Source: Massospora cicadina (lineage: Eukaryota; Entomophthoromycota; Entomophthoromycetes; Entomophthorales; Entomophthoraceae). Taken from it: a stretch of DNA of 64,000 nt. A program made the translations under genes and the position numbers. Shown here piece by piece: positions 54,944 to 64,000 of this stretch. Below the pieces are notes generated by a model. That model worked only from the letters and a program-made list of their open reading frames with translations. It did no database searches and had not been told where the DNA came from. The stretch lies in the NCBI GenBank assembly GCA_022478985.1, contig JAKSZP010018559.1, positions 62,001-126,000 on the forward strand, read 5' to 3'. How positions within the stretch are numbered: position 1 is the first letter of the stretch; every line of letters starts with the position of its first letter.

Positions 54944-55027
54944 AATCGCTTTTCTTTCTCGTAACAATCACTTTAGTTACTATGATTTGATTTGAACAGC
55001 AAATTTGGATAATCACACACAGGAAAA

Positions 55028-56368
55028 ATGGGCGACTTTAGTAACAAAAATAATACAACATGGGCGAGCGTCGTGGCAAGCGGTGCACTTAATGGTGCAC
55101 CTAAGGGCAAGAAGTCGCCCTGGAGGGGGAACAGGAACCCAATCCGCAAAGAAATTGCAAACTCAGACACCATCTGGGTTTATGGTATTTACTGTAAAGC
55201 ACGCGCAATACATGTACATTCAATTCAACCAACCTTTGTCAAAGGTGGAGCATGGGATCAGACTCTTCCTTGGAGATGAGTCACCAACCCTGTGGGAGAA
55301 AACATGTGAGGCACAGCCCTCACTTTTCCCTCATGTGGTGTACATAGCCACCAACAACATGGGCTGCAGCTAGATCGATATTGGTTTTGAAACAGCTGAT
55401 GAAGCCAATGCCGCAGCAAAAATCTGCGTGGAAATTGCCCTCCCTGAGGGCAAAAAAATTGTGCTTACCGCGCGCACCAGATGGAACAAAGCAAAAACTT
55501 TGTTCATCTCCTTTGACTCGCTCCCCACCAACCTTCCTCATAAGGTAATCAAGGAGGAGCTCCGCAAAGGTCTTGTGGCCTATGGAGAAATCCAACAACT
55601 TGAATTACAGCGATTTCGCTTAATGCCCGACCTGTGCATGAGCAAAGCTATCGCTGTAATCACCCCTTCCCAGAAGTGGAAGAGGATTTATCCAGAATTC
55701 CCCGCGCAGCAGAATTTCACTTTGCAGATGGGGGCCAGCTGGCTGCATTCTGAGTTACACCGGAACGCGCACCACCCATTTGCAACCACTGTGGCTCACT
55801 GGGCCACAAGGAACATGCATGCCCTGTAAAAGAGGGCTTAATGGAAAATGATTTTTGTGAAGAAGCTATGGACAAAGATAATGAAAACTTCACCAAAATG
55901 ACTGATGGCCACCACACATTCCGCTGGGGTGAAGATGGACTATACTACCATCTAGTACTAAAAAAGATGGACTATGCTCTATAGTGGACCCAGTTACAAG
56001 TAAACAGCGTAAAGCAGCACAAAAAGCCCGCAAAAGAGCAGCGGCTGAAGCGGCGGCACACGCGGAATCCGCCATTAACCATGGACAAATTCAGGAGGAT
56101 ATTTCAGATATTCACTGAACCAACCAATCAGAACAAATATGCCCAGGTCGAAAATTTTCACAGTAACCAGACTGATCCACAAAGCGTCATCAGTCATGCA
56201 CATACTGAGGAACAATGCAACCACAAATTGGGTGAAAATGCGGTGCACAATGCAACAAAGTTGAACCTAAAAAATATAAAATCCAATCAACAACCCGCAT
56301 CAAATCAACATGAGACCTGTGCAGGAAAAGTTGATGCAAATGCAAAAAACTGCAATTCCCTTGAATAA
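55028..56368 (+). pseudogene. LINE ORF1, LB2
   Basis: Starts MGDFSNKNNTTWASVVASGALNG at 55028; continues in 55005-55373 (FMVFTVKHAQYMYIQF...), 55428-55829 (FISFDSLPTNLPHKVIKEELRKGLVAYGEI), the intact knuckle ICNHCGSLGHKEHAC at about 55780-55825, and 55840-56368 (basic, then Asn/Gln/His-rich tail). Frameshifts near 55110, 55375 and 55670. An internal duplication of ~20 nt (GATGGACTATxCT, about 55935-55985) is absent from LB1. Confidence 0.87.
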
Positions 56369-56491
56369 TTGGGTCAGATCAAGGGAACCAACAATGGCAA
56401 TGAAAGAGTTGGAGTACAGATGCGGAGCATGGCCAAAATGAGCTGCGGTGGGATAGGACCAGAGGGTCCTCCCAACCGCTTCTGAGGCGCC

Positions 56492-57378
56492 ATGGGCACC
56501 TCAGTGTCAATAGGGACGTTAAATATCGTGGGAGCCAGGGCTCATAAGTCCCAAGCCAAAAAGTTGGCATTCCTGCGAAAACCTCTTGTAGACATCTTGG
56601 CCATCCAAGAAACCCACTGCCTACAAGGGGAAGAAGAATCCTGGTCAACCAGGGTCGCACCATCACAATCAGTATGGACATCTCACTATGGGGTGATAGT
56701 CCAAAACAACAAAAAATTTAAAATTACAAATTCATCATCACACTTGCATGGTCGAGTCCTGGTAGCAACAATCACATGCTAAGATGAAATAATTTCGTTA
56801 GCATGTATCTATGCACCGTGCACTGCAACCAAGAGAAAAAACTTTTTTTTAAAATTTTTACCCTCACCCTCCCACCAGATATCATCATGTTAGGTGATCT
56901 CAACTGCTGGGATAACCCCAATACAGATCGATGGCCTAATCCCAGAGGATACCCACCTGGACACATTGAATATCGCACAATGAAGGCATCTCTTGGATTA
57001 CAGGATTCTCTTCCTCCCAATTCACCAATCCTTCCCCATATGACAAGACCCAACATACGTGAGGGACTGCTCATATCAATGAGTTGTATTGACCACATCC
57101 TCATCCCACAATCCCACCACTCAAGAATCTCTAAATTTACAACAAAAAAGATCAACTTTTCTGATTACTGATTAGTTACGGTGCAGTTAGCGCCAACCCA
57201 ATCCCACACACAGGTGTCGCCTTGGAGAAAGCTTCACCCAGAAAATATAAGATTGCCTGAGATATCTGACTGGGTTGAAAACAAGGCTACAAACCCAGAA
57301 TTCACAGCCCCATTCACTTCAGATCTCATCGCAACATGGGAAAATTTCAAAAAATATTTAATCAACAAAACCTGACAT
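56492..57378 (+). pseudogene. LINE ORF2 endonuclease and linker, LB2
   Basis: 56492-56782 (MGTSVSIGTLNIVGARAHKS, DILAIQETHC), 56803-57171 (MLGDLNCWD, CIDHILIPQ, ending FSDY then TGA) and 57181-57375 (linker). Relative to LB1 the catalytic SDHR is changed to SDY-stop by three transitions, including CGA to TGA. H4 is inserted 3 nt further on. Confidence 0.87.
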
Positions 57379-57470
57379 AAGAAACTCTCTTCAACCGCTC
57401 AAAGTCACTTTTGAGCGATTTCAAATTTAAGTTTATTTATCCACAGCCATCTGCCCAAACCTATTATTTG

Positions 57471-59066
57471 ATGTCCTTGGCTCTGCCGCCTGCCACCCCA
57501 GTGTGGGGCAGCAGTGCACCCCCACCTAGCGTTTTCCACCCTGCAGGCAAGCGCGTTTGGACGGGCTCAAACAGCCCTCCCACTGCTTCCAACCGTTTTG
57601 TCCCCCCACGGGACTTAGCGCTCCACCTGGCGCGCGTCCACCCTTCTCGCCCCATCCTCTCGCCCTCCCTCGCTCTGCTATTCATTTTTGCCTCAGAGTG
57701 GACTATGGGCGTTTGTTCCCATATGCCGATAAGGCAATTATTGACCTAGCCACTACAGCCTTTGCGCCAGCTGGCTTTATAGACCTCCGCCCTCTTAAGG
57801 GCTACTTTGACGTTGGGTTCCAATCTAAGGAGGATGCTGAAGCGACAGCACAAACTCCTCTAATTTATAAAAAAACCTCCATTCCCACAACCTGTACTCG
57901 CCTCCCTTCAGACACCACGCTAGTGGTATCCTTTGCAAATCTCCCATCCCACCTTCCACCCCAGGTTTTGTATGACCAGTTGGTCGCGGGGCTCATGGCT
58001 TATGGCACTCAGGCCAACCTCATCTTTGCCATTCCATCTGGTGCAGAACGCCTTGCTGCTCCTCGTGCAACAGCCACCATCATACCACACCACCCTATAA
58101 TAGCCCAACAAATCCCACCCCGCGCTAGTGTGGCTGCAGCGCCTGATCATTTCTTTTGGGCTCAGGTTGATAATGGTAGGCAGATTTTTTCCCTCTGCTT
58201 TGGCCTTGACCATGCAAAAAGAGCGTGCCCTAAGGCCAAATCTGCTGCTGCAGTTTCTGAGCCCCCTCTGGAGGTTCAGTATGGGGCGCTTTGCTGCCCC
58301 CTCCCACCCTCCAATCTCGTTCAGTGGGCCTGCGTGGAAAATCAGCCCCACCCAAAACCTCCATCCTAACTCTCCCACCTAAATCTACGCCAGCCAATTA
58401 GAGCAATGCTTGGACCAACATTCGCACCCAAGCAGCTGCCCATTCGCCCAATCCTACCCACTCAAATTTAAACGCCACTATTCCAATGAACCAAAATCCA
58501 TGGGATCTATTGGCTGAAACTGACGAATCAGGTAATGTCCTCATTAGTAAGCATACAGATCAACCTCTCTGCCATGGCGATTATGGTAGGGCAGAATTTT
58601 TCCTTCCTGACTTTGATGAAACCCCTACCCCTCGCCATTTTGCTCCTCTACCCAATACAGCCCCCTTCCAAAGTGACCACCAGCTCGCCTTAGCTGCGGT
58701 GGCCTCTCCTCATTGCCCAAAACTACGCACTGCGGTGGCCCAGTCAGTGGCTCAGCTCCAGCATGGCCTGCCCACCATCTTCTTCCCCCCGACTTCCCTG
58801 AATCTCCCTGCAGTGACATCTCAAAACTATTTGATGATGCTGAAATCGCTGTTATGAATGTCGCAACGCTTGCTTCATTCAACCCCTCAGCCAAAATTAC
58901 CCGCCACAGTATCTCCCTTTTCACCCAACTTCCTGAAGCCCGCAAAGAAGCTGAAGTTCTCGCAGCTTTTGTTGAAACACTTTCCCATCATTATCTTGAT
59001 GCAGAAGTGGAAAACTCCTACTACGCTGACCTCAGCCCCCACTATGCAGATGCCCCAACGCCCTAG
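57471..59066 (+). pseudogene. ORF1-like protein of H4
   Basis: 57411-57749 holds the start MSLALPPATPVWGSSAPPPS; 57557-58369 (271 codons) holds YGRLFPYADKAIIDLA...GFIDLRPLKGYFDVGFQSKEDAEA, YDQLVAGLMAYGTQANLIFAIP and a knuckle with the first Cys lost (FSLCFGLDHAKRAC). 58486-58857 starts MNQNPWDLLAETDESGNVLIS; 58713-59066 holds SLFTQLPEARKEAEVLAAFVETL. The best preserved H copy in the first RNA-binding region. A stop at 58367 and frame changes near 57640 and 58800 break it. Confidence 0.85.
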
Positions 59067-59228
59067 CTCTCTGCTCTGATCTGGTACTGTAACCAACACC
59101 CCTTGATCGAAGTGGGTCTTTCTGAAAACCAACCCCCGACCCCTCCTCACCCTCTGCCATGGTGGGTTAAGCAGTTTCTGCTTCCCACCTGGTTAGTAGT
59201 TTGTTTTGCCGTTTTGAGTGTTGTGATT

Positions 59229-59257
59229 GGTACTGTCCATCCCCTGGTTGGCGTACA
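59229..59257 (+). other. LINE-type 3' hairpin, H4
   Basis: GGTAC/GTACA (four of five outer pairs) with inner CCA/TGG, a paired change relative to LB2 CTG/CAG. Confidence 0.8.
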
Positions 59258-59274
59258 TTGAATAAATTATAATT

Positions 59275-60620
59275 AACAAAACCCGACATATTGCATCACG
59301 CAAGTACACCGCGGACACAGCCACAATTAAGCATACCTTGGTAGAACTAGACCACCTGGAAATAAATACTCCAAGATCTGGCTATAGCCCTAATTGGGGA
59401 CGCAAATGGGCAGAAATTTCAGCCCGACTTAACAATCTCATCTTTGAACACCAACACAGAATCAAAGTATTGAACAAAGGTAAGTTCATAAAGGAAGGTG
59501 AAACCTGTTTGACATACTTTTTCCGCCAATTCCACTCCCACGGAAACCAGCCCACGTGCACACAGGTCCGCAAGACCAACAGCACTGTGGCAACTGACCC
59601 TGAGGAGGTCAAGGCGGAAGTACACCACTATTACACCAAATTATATTGTGATATGCCAACAGATCCACAAAAAATTAAAGAATTTATTTAAACTGCTAAG
59701 ATACAAAGTACACCACCAAATTACAATATACTATCCCTTATCACACGGGAGGAGCTTTGGGAAACAATTCGCGGTGCACCACGTAGGAAATGCCCAGGGC
59801 CTGATGGGATACCCTACGAATTTTACAAAAAATATTTTCAACAAATCGCCCCCGTCCTATTGGCGTCAATGAACCAGAGTTTGTTGGAAACACGCCTATT
59901 ACCAGGAGGCCATGAATCCTACGTTATAACCTTGTATAAAAGGGTGACAAGTTGGACCTGGCCAACTGGCGCCCAATTGCACTTTCCAACACTGACACAA
60001 AAATTCTAACAAAAATTCTAGCAGCTAGATTAGGCGCAATTGCATCTGACGTCCTATCACCCAACCAGTTTGGGTTTATACCAGGGCGTTCAATATGGAA
60101 CAACATTCACCCTGTTGCAAATATTTGCCAATCCAAAGAAACTGGTGCCCTGGTCTTCTTGGATCAAGAAAAGGCGTATGACCGTGTTAGCTGGCCTTAC
60201 CTAAAAGAATGTCTACATGCCTTCAAACTCCCACCAAGATTTATAAAATGGGCGATGCTCCTAACAGAATCTGCAACCATGGCTGTATGCGGCCCTGGAT
60301 TCCTAACAAACAAGATTAAACCACACAGAGGGCTCAAACAAGGGGATCCCCTCAGCCCACTGCTATACAATTTCAGCTTTGACCTGCTCCTCCGAGTAAC
60401 TGACTCACGTCTCATGGGGATAACCGCACAAGGACAACCAACAGTCAAGATACTGGCTTATGCAGATGACTGCGTAGCAGGTATAGCAAACGATGAAGAT
60501 GCCCGACAGCTGTAACACTCTCTAGAGGAATACTCCAAGGTGAGCAATGCATCGAACAAAAGGAAGACAGAAATCATCCTCTTAGGCAATTACACAAACA
60601 ATTGGGCCACAACATCAGAA
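59275..60620 (+). pseudogene. LINE ORF2 reverse transcriptase, LB2
   Basis: 59338-59691 (linker, EGETCLTYFFRQF), 59648-59872 and 59952-60515 (187 codons: NWRPIALSNTDTKILTK, LDQEKAYDRVSWPYL, GLKQGDPLSPLLYNFSFDLLL, and an intact catalytic YADD at about 60460-60471). The frame ends at TAA within DARQL*. Confidence 0.9.
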
Positions 60621-61970
60621 CCTCACACCAACACTCGAAGAAAAAACCCAATTATATTACCCTTTGCAACACCTCCCACCACCACTCCTGTCTGACACCT
60701 TGGAATCTGGCTAGAATCAGGGGGATATGCTAATGATACAATGGAAAGTAACCTGTTACAACGGGTATCCAAACGCGCCGCCTCCCTCAAGGGAAGAACC
60801 TCAGGATTAACAGGACGGGTTACAGTTGCTAACTCGCTCATCCTCTAATACTGTGGTACCAGGCCATGCGATAGCCTTCTCACCTACTTTTATAACCTCA
60901 ATTCGCGCGCTTATACAGGGCTGGCTGTGGCCTGGCTCTCACCCTCCTATACGGATGGAAACACTATTTGGCCCACTCTCAAGCGGAGGCATGGGACTAA
61001 TAGATTTTGAGAGCCATGCCAATCACATCCTAGGTACCTGGATAAAGGAAATTTTTGCTCCATAACTCCCGCAACAACATTGGTCCAGAGCAGCAAGGAC
61101 TAACTTTGCACAGGCGCTCAAATTAACCAACCCACATAGTCCACCCAGACTACCTTTATACCTTGCCAAGCACCCTACTGCAACGGGTCCACATGGAACC
61201 TCCCCTCATTTCAAACATATCCTCCGAACTATCCGCCATATGGGATGCACCATAGAGAACATGGGTACTATACAGGGAAGGGGACGACCCAGCCCCCAAT
61301 TCAAATTAAGAAACTCAGAAAACCACCCCCAGAGGGATATGCTCATAACAACCCCAAGCATAGCTAGGATAGAATACCTAGATATGCTGGACATTCCCTA
61401 TGATTTAACCACGCAGAAAGCAATGTGGAAAATGACACGCCACCCACTCCTACAACTAAGGATAAGAGCAAAAGCCTGGCGCTGTTTGAGAAGGACCTAT
61501 AGGATGGCGGACCGCTCCAACTCCCTCCACAAAACATGTGCAGTATGTGGAGGGGAGGGATCCCTACATCACCGCCTAGAAACATGCCCCCAACCAAAGC
61601 TATATGGCAGGAAGTCGCACGCCTGCTCAAGATTCAAAACGAATAGGAATTCTCGATATCAAAGAGTATCTTTGCGCTCCAGATCGAGTCACCAATCCCA
61701 TCTACACTCCGCTCCCTGTTAATACCCATTGCAATGTGGACAATACACACAATTGCATTAGATGCGTTCAAGGGCACGGTCCCAACCATTCATGGGATTA
61801 TTAACAGATTCCATGTCCACTTATTGGAGCACTTCCAAGCCTGGCTCTATGGATATATGAGACCAAGACAAAAAGCGCTCATAGAATCATGGTTCCCACT
61901 CTGGTTCCTCCACACAGACCCTTTCCTTCACACCTGCTCCATAGCAGGGGAAACCCCCTCGGAGTAGTGC
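60621..61970 (+). pseudogene. LINE ORF2 C-terminal region, LB2
   Basis: Pieces to 60841, 60826-61065 (MGLIDFESHANHILGTWIKE), 61240-61722 (160 codons, with the zinc finger CAVCGGEGSLHHRLETC at about 61537-61590) and 61734-61967. A short deletion at about 60845-60865 relative to LB1 removes the LPILWYLAH segment. Confidence 0.85.
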
Positions 61971-62078
61971 ACCAACCCCCCATACCTGGAAGTCCTGCTG
62001 GCAACAGGGGTAACTTGAGTACCCTGGGGTGCCCAATTTTTATATTTCTTAGTTATTCTCTTAGTTTCACATATATTT

Positions 62079-62107
62079 GGTAATGTCTGTCCCCTGGTCA
62101 GCTTACC
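62079..62107 (+). other. LINE 3' hairpin, LB2
   Basis: Perfect outer stem GGTAA/TTACC, inner CTG/CAG, loop TCCCCTGGT; the reference copy for the family. Confidence 0.85.
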
Positions 62108-62120
62108 TTGGTTAAATAAA

Positions 62121-62137
62121 ATAAATTCTGTCAGATT
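62121..62137. repeat. LB2 target-site duplication, right
   Basis: Exact copy of 54927-54943. Confidence 0.93.
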
Positions 62138-63177
62138 CAAATTGAGATAACACTGCCCTGACAGTATTAAGAAAAGCATCTGTTTGAATATTAAACGGTT
62201 TATTAAAATTAGGGTACAGCAGTAGCAGTACTATGGTAAGATATAGCCATAAGTGATCAAAGGCCAGCTGTAAATTCGCAGTCCACTCAATAGGTACTCT
62301 TTTCGTGAGGAGGTGAAACAGCAGTTCACTTATCTTGCTAAAGTTCTCTAAAGACTGGTGGTAATAGCCAATAATTTTAAGAAGTATGAATGTCGCACTT
62401 GCTACTCAGTCATGCCATGCATTCAATCACCTCTACCTTTTCTGGTTGGGGCACCAAGTCATGTTTATCATGAAAAACTCCAGATTTTCCAGTTGCTTGC
62501 AGAAAAAAATTACACTTATTTGGCTTGATCTTTAGATCAGCCTTAAAAGATGGTGGAAGACTTCTAAGTGTTTTAGGTATTTATTAAACGTTCTAAAAAA
62601 ACGTTTTTATCATTTAGATATACTAGTACACAGGAAATCACTAAAGAACCAAGAATACTGTCTGTAGCCCTCTGAAAGATTGCGGGACATTGCACAGACC
62701 TTGCTTCATTCTTTTAGGTTGGTAGAGGCCCTGGGCTTTAATAATGGCGCATCTTTCCTGCTCCTCTTTAGGAAGCTCTATTTGCCAGTAGCCAGAAATT
62801 AAAGCCATAGCTGAAAAACATTGCGTGCCGCCTAAGCAGTCTAGCGAATTATCAATCTTTAGTAAAGGATAAGAAAATTTTTTGGTAATACTATTAAGCT
62901 TTCAGTAGTCATTACTACATGTTTTGAACCGTCTTAATTTTTGATAATCAACACCAAAGAGGCCAAAGGAAACTTGGAGTATGCTAACATCCCGTGTTGC
63001 ACCAGCTGATTAATCTTTGTAAAAAAACTTTATCAGGCACCTTTTAATATCTAACTGGATGAAGGTGAATTGGCGGATGATTTCTGGTATCAATATGGGA
63101 GATTACATCGTGTGCATGACCCAAATCACAATCGTCCTTTGCAAAAATAACGCAGTATTTTTTTAAAAGGCCAGCGC
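62138..63177 (-). pseudogene. RNase H start and reverse transcriptase of G6
   Basis: The minus strand is parallel to G3: the block around 62735-62790 (...AIIKA preceded by LPKEEQER) matches the GFxxTxxPYAS/EHEKCAII region of G3 at 29340-29390, and the segment near 62930-62960 matches the region upstream of it. No frame is long; the YxDD motif is not readable. Confidence 0.62.
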
Positions 63178-63815
63178 TTAATCTTTCTCCTCTTTAGTTA
63201 ACCCAGAGAGGCTTTTCTGAGATACTAGAGAGCAAACAGATTGCTTGATGTTGCCAGTAAGCTCTAGCTCATAAAAGTGACCAAAATCATAAATATTCTG
63301 AACTTCTTTGAATAGTAAGAGATGCACAAAAGCAACAAGCTGATGCCACTTTATCTGAATAGGATGCACATACAGATTAGTTAGCAATACCTTAATTTTA
63401 CCATGGTTGGTGTCATGGAGATGATAGATAATGTTTAGACTGTCCTGCCAGTTGGGATGCAGATTCACCCAAAAGGCAAGCCAGAATTCCAGAGGCATTG
63501 CCACTTGAATGACGTTGATGTTTGTGGGGAGATGAGTAATGAATGAACGCTGATGTGCCAAAAGCATAAAAAGAAACCTAGCAAGAAACCAGGATGTTTT
63601 GACTCCAGTCCTAGAAGCCCTTGGTGTGGGAAGTTGCAAGATTGGATTGGGTATATTGGGGCTCTCCATAAGAGAGCTGGGTACAAGAACAGTGGCGAGG
63701 GGCAGATCCTCGCCTGGAGTAGGGATAGTTGGGCCAACAGGATACCGATATTCTTCTGGTAGATGGTCTCTGAAATAGGGGAGAGAGCCACAAATTCTTC
63801 ACATGATAAGCTCAA
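63178..63815 (-). pseudogene. Pre-RT linker of G6 Pol
   Basis: Frame 63669-63178 (163 codons) ends in QKSLSGLTKEEKD, similar to the acidic pre-RT helix of gypsy Pol. It contains NIIYHLHDTNHGKIKVLLTN and IKWHQLVAFVHLLLF, parallel to RILLANLQYEPLKIR.HQIVAYINL in G3. A second frame, 63815-63465, overlaps it. The protease proper is not recognised. Confidence 0.6.
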
Positions 63816-64000
63816 TTGACTGTGGTAGGAAACAAAATTACTATCATTACTGGGATTGACCAGCCAATATGAGACTCATGGGGCCACATTAAAGATATTG
63901 CAGCTGGTTTGGTAAAGAAAAAAGTTAGACTAAAATTAAATAATGGGAGCGTAGGAAGATTTTTTAGTAAATTGTAAGTTAAGAAAATTGACTGCTAATT

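Larger units (their letters stand above)
57379..59274 (+). mobile_element. H4: ORF1-only LINE-like element inside LB2
   Basis: 1896 bp between AACAAAACCTGACAT (57364-57378) and AACAAAACCCGACAT (59275-59289). LB1 has this site empty and otherwise collinear, which proves the insertion. Start AAGAAACTCTCTTCAACCGC, 5' motif CACTTTTGAGCGATTT, ORF1-like coding region, hairpin 59229-59257 and tail TTGAATAAATTAT. Confidence 0.95.
54944..62120 (+). mobile_element. LINE LB2, full-length, interrupted by H4
   Basis: 7177 bp between exact 17-bp duplications; without H4 it is about 5.27 kb, the same as LB1. 5' UTR, ORF1 (55028), ORF2 (about 56492), 3' UTR, hairpin 62079-62107 and tail TTAAATAAA. More lesions than LB1. 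Confidence 0.95.
53700..64000 (-). mobile_element. G6: minus-strand Ty3/gypsy element, incomplete, split by LB2
   Basis: Minus-strand order from right to left: pre-RT linker (63815-63178), RT (63170-62350), RNase H (62350-62138 and 54943-54620) and integrase (54600-53700). LB2 interrupts RNase H with a 17-bp target duplication. The Gag end and 5' LTR lie beyond 64000. Strongly decayed and AT-rich. Confidence 0.78.

Noticed and set aside
56379..56681. 100-codon minus-strand frame over the LB2 ORF1/ORF2 junction
   Set aside because: Antisense of the ORF2 start; no motif and no counterpart at the same place in LB1.

Overview
The window is a eukaryotic, retrotransposon-dominated locus. No bacterial-style operon, rRNA gene, free tRNA gene or CRISPR array was seen. 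The few candidate host-gene traces carry very short GT-AG introns (about 49-101 nt, some with CTAAC-like branch sites). Together with Ty3/gypsy chromoviruses and L1/Tx1-like LINEs this fits a TE-rich fungal genome; the species cannot be named from sequence alone. Almost every coding sequence is a decayed retrotransposon gene.

Names used here. Ty3/gypsy LTR elements: G1 (12851-49513, +, chromovirus), G2 (13895-~21208, +), G3 (21344-34622, -), G4 (36677-46229, +), G5 (~1584-3449, -) and G6 (~52.1-64 kb, -, runs off the window). LINE family LA: LA1 (74-1583) and LA2 (~7620-12612). LINE family LB: LB1 (21767-27028, -) and LB2 (54944-62120, +). A family of ~1.9-kb elements that encode only an ORF1-like protein: H1 (29683-~31629), H2 (37175-39077, -), H3 (~50143-52050) and H4 (57379-59274). 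One tRNA-derived SINE, S1 (3992-4274).

Layout. 1-7.6 kb: a CT microsatellite, truncated LA1, a minus-strand gypsy end (G5), the SINE, then a mostly anonymous stretch with a possible spliced host gene near 5.8-6.7 kb. 7.6-12.6 kb: LA2. 12.85-49.5 kb: a nested nest of insertions. The oldest element, G1, has LTRs at 12851-13731 and 48624-49513 and a GATRT target duplication. It is split by G2, then G3 and then G4. G3 itself contains LB1 (in its 3' LTR) and H1 (in its RT). G4 contains H2 (in its 5' LTR) and a solo LTR (in its 3' LTR). 50.1-52.05 kb: H3. 52-64 kb: G6, interrupted in RNase H by LB2, which is in turn interrupted by H4.

How the parts work together. Both LINE families, the SINE and all four H elements end in the same ~29-nt 3' hairpin, followed by an A/T-rich tail. 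The outer stem shows compensatory changes (GGTAA/TTACC, GGTAC/GTACC, GGAAG/CTTCC). This suggests a stringent LINE machinery that mobilises two classes of parasite in trans: a tRNA-headed SINE and a protein-coding, RT-less ORF1-only element similar in concept to mammalian HAL1. The gypsy elements G2-G5 share a primer-binding site of the form TGGTGCTCACTACAGGGG, so they form one lineage using one primer. G1 is a separate chromodomain lineage.
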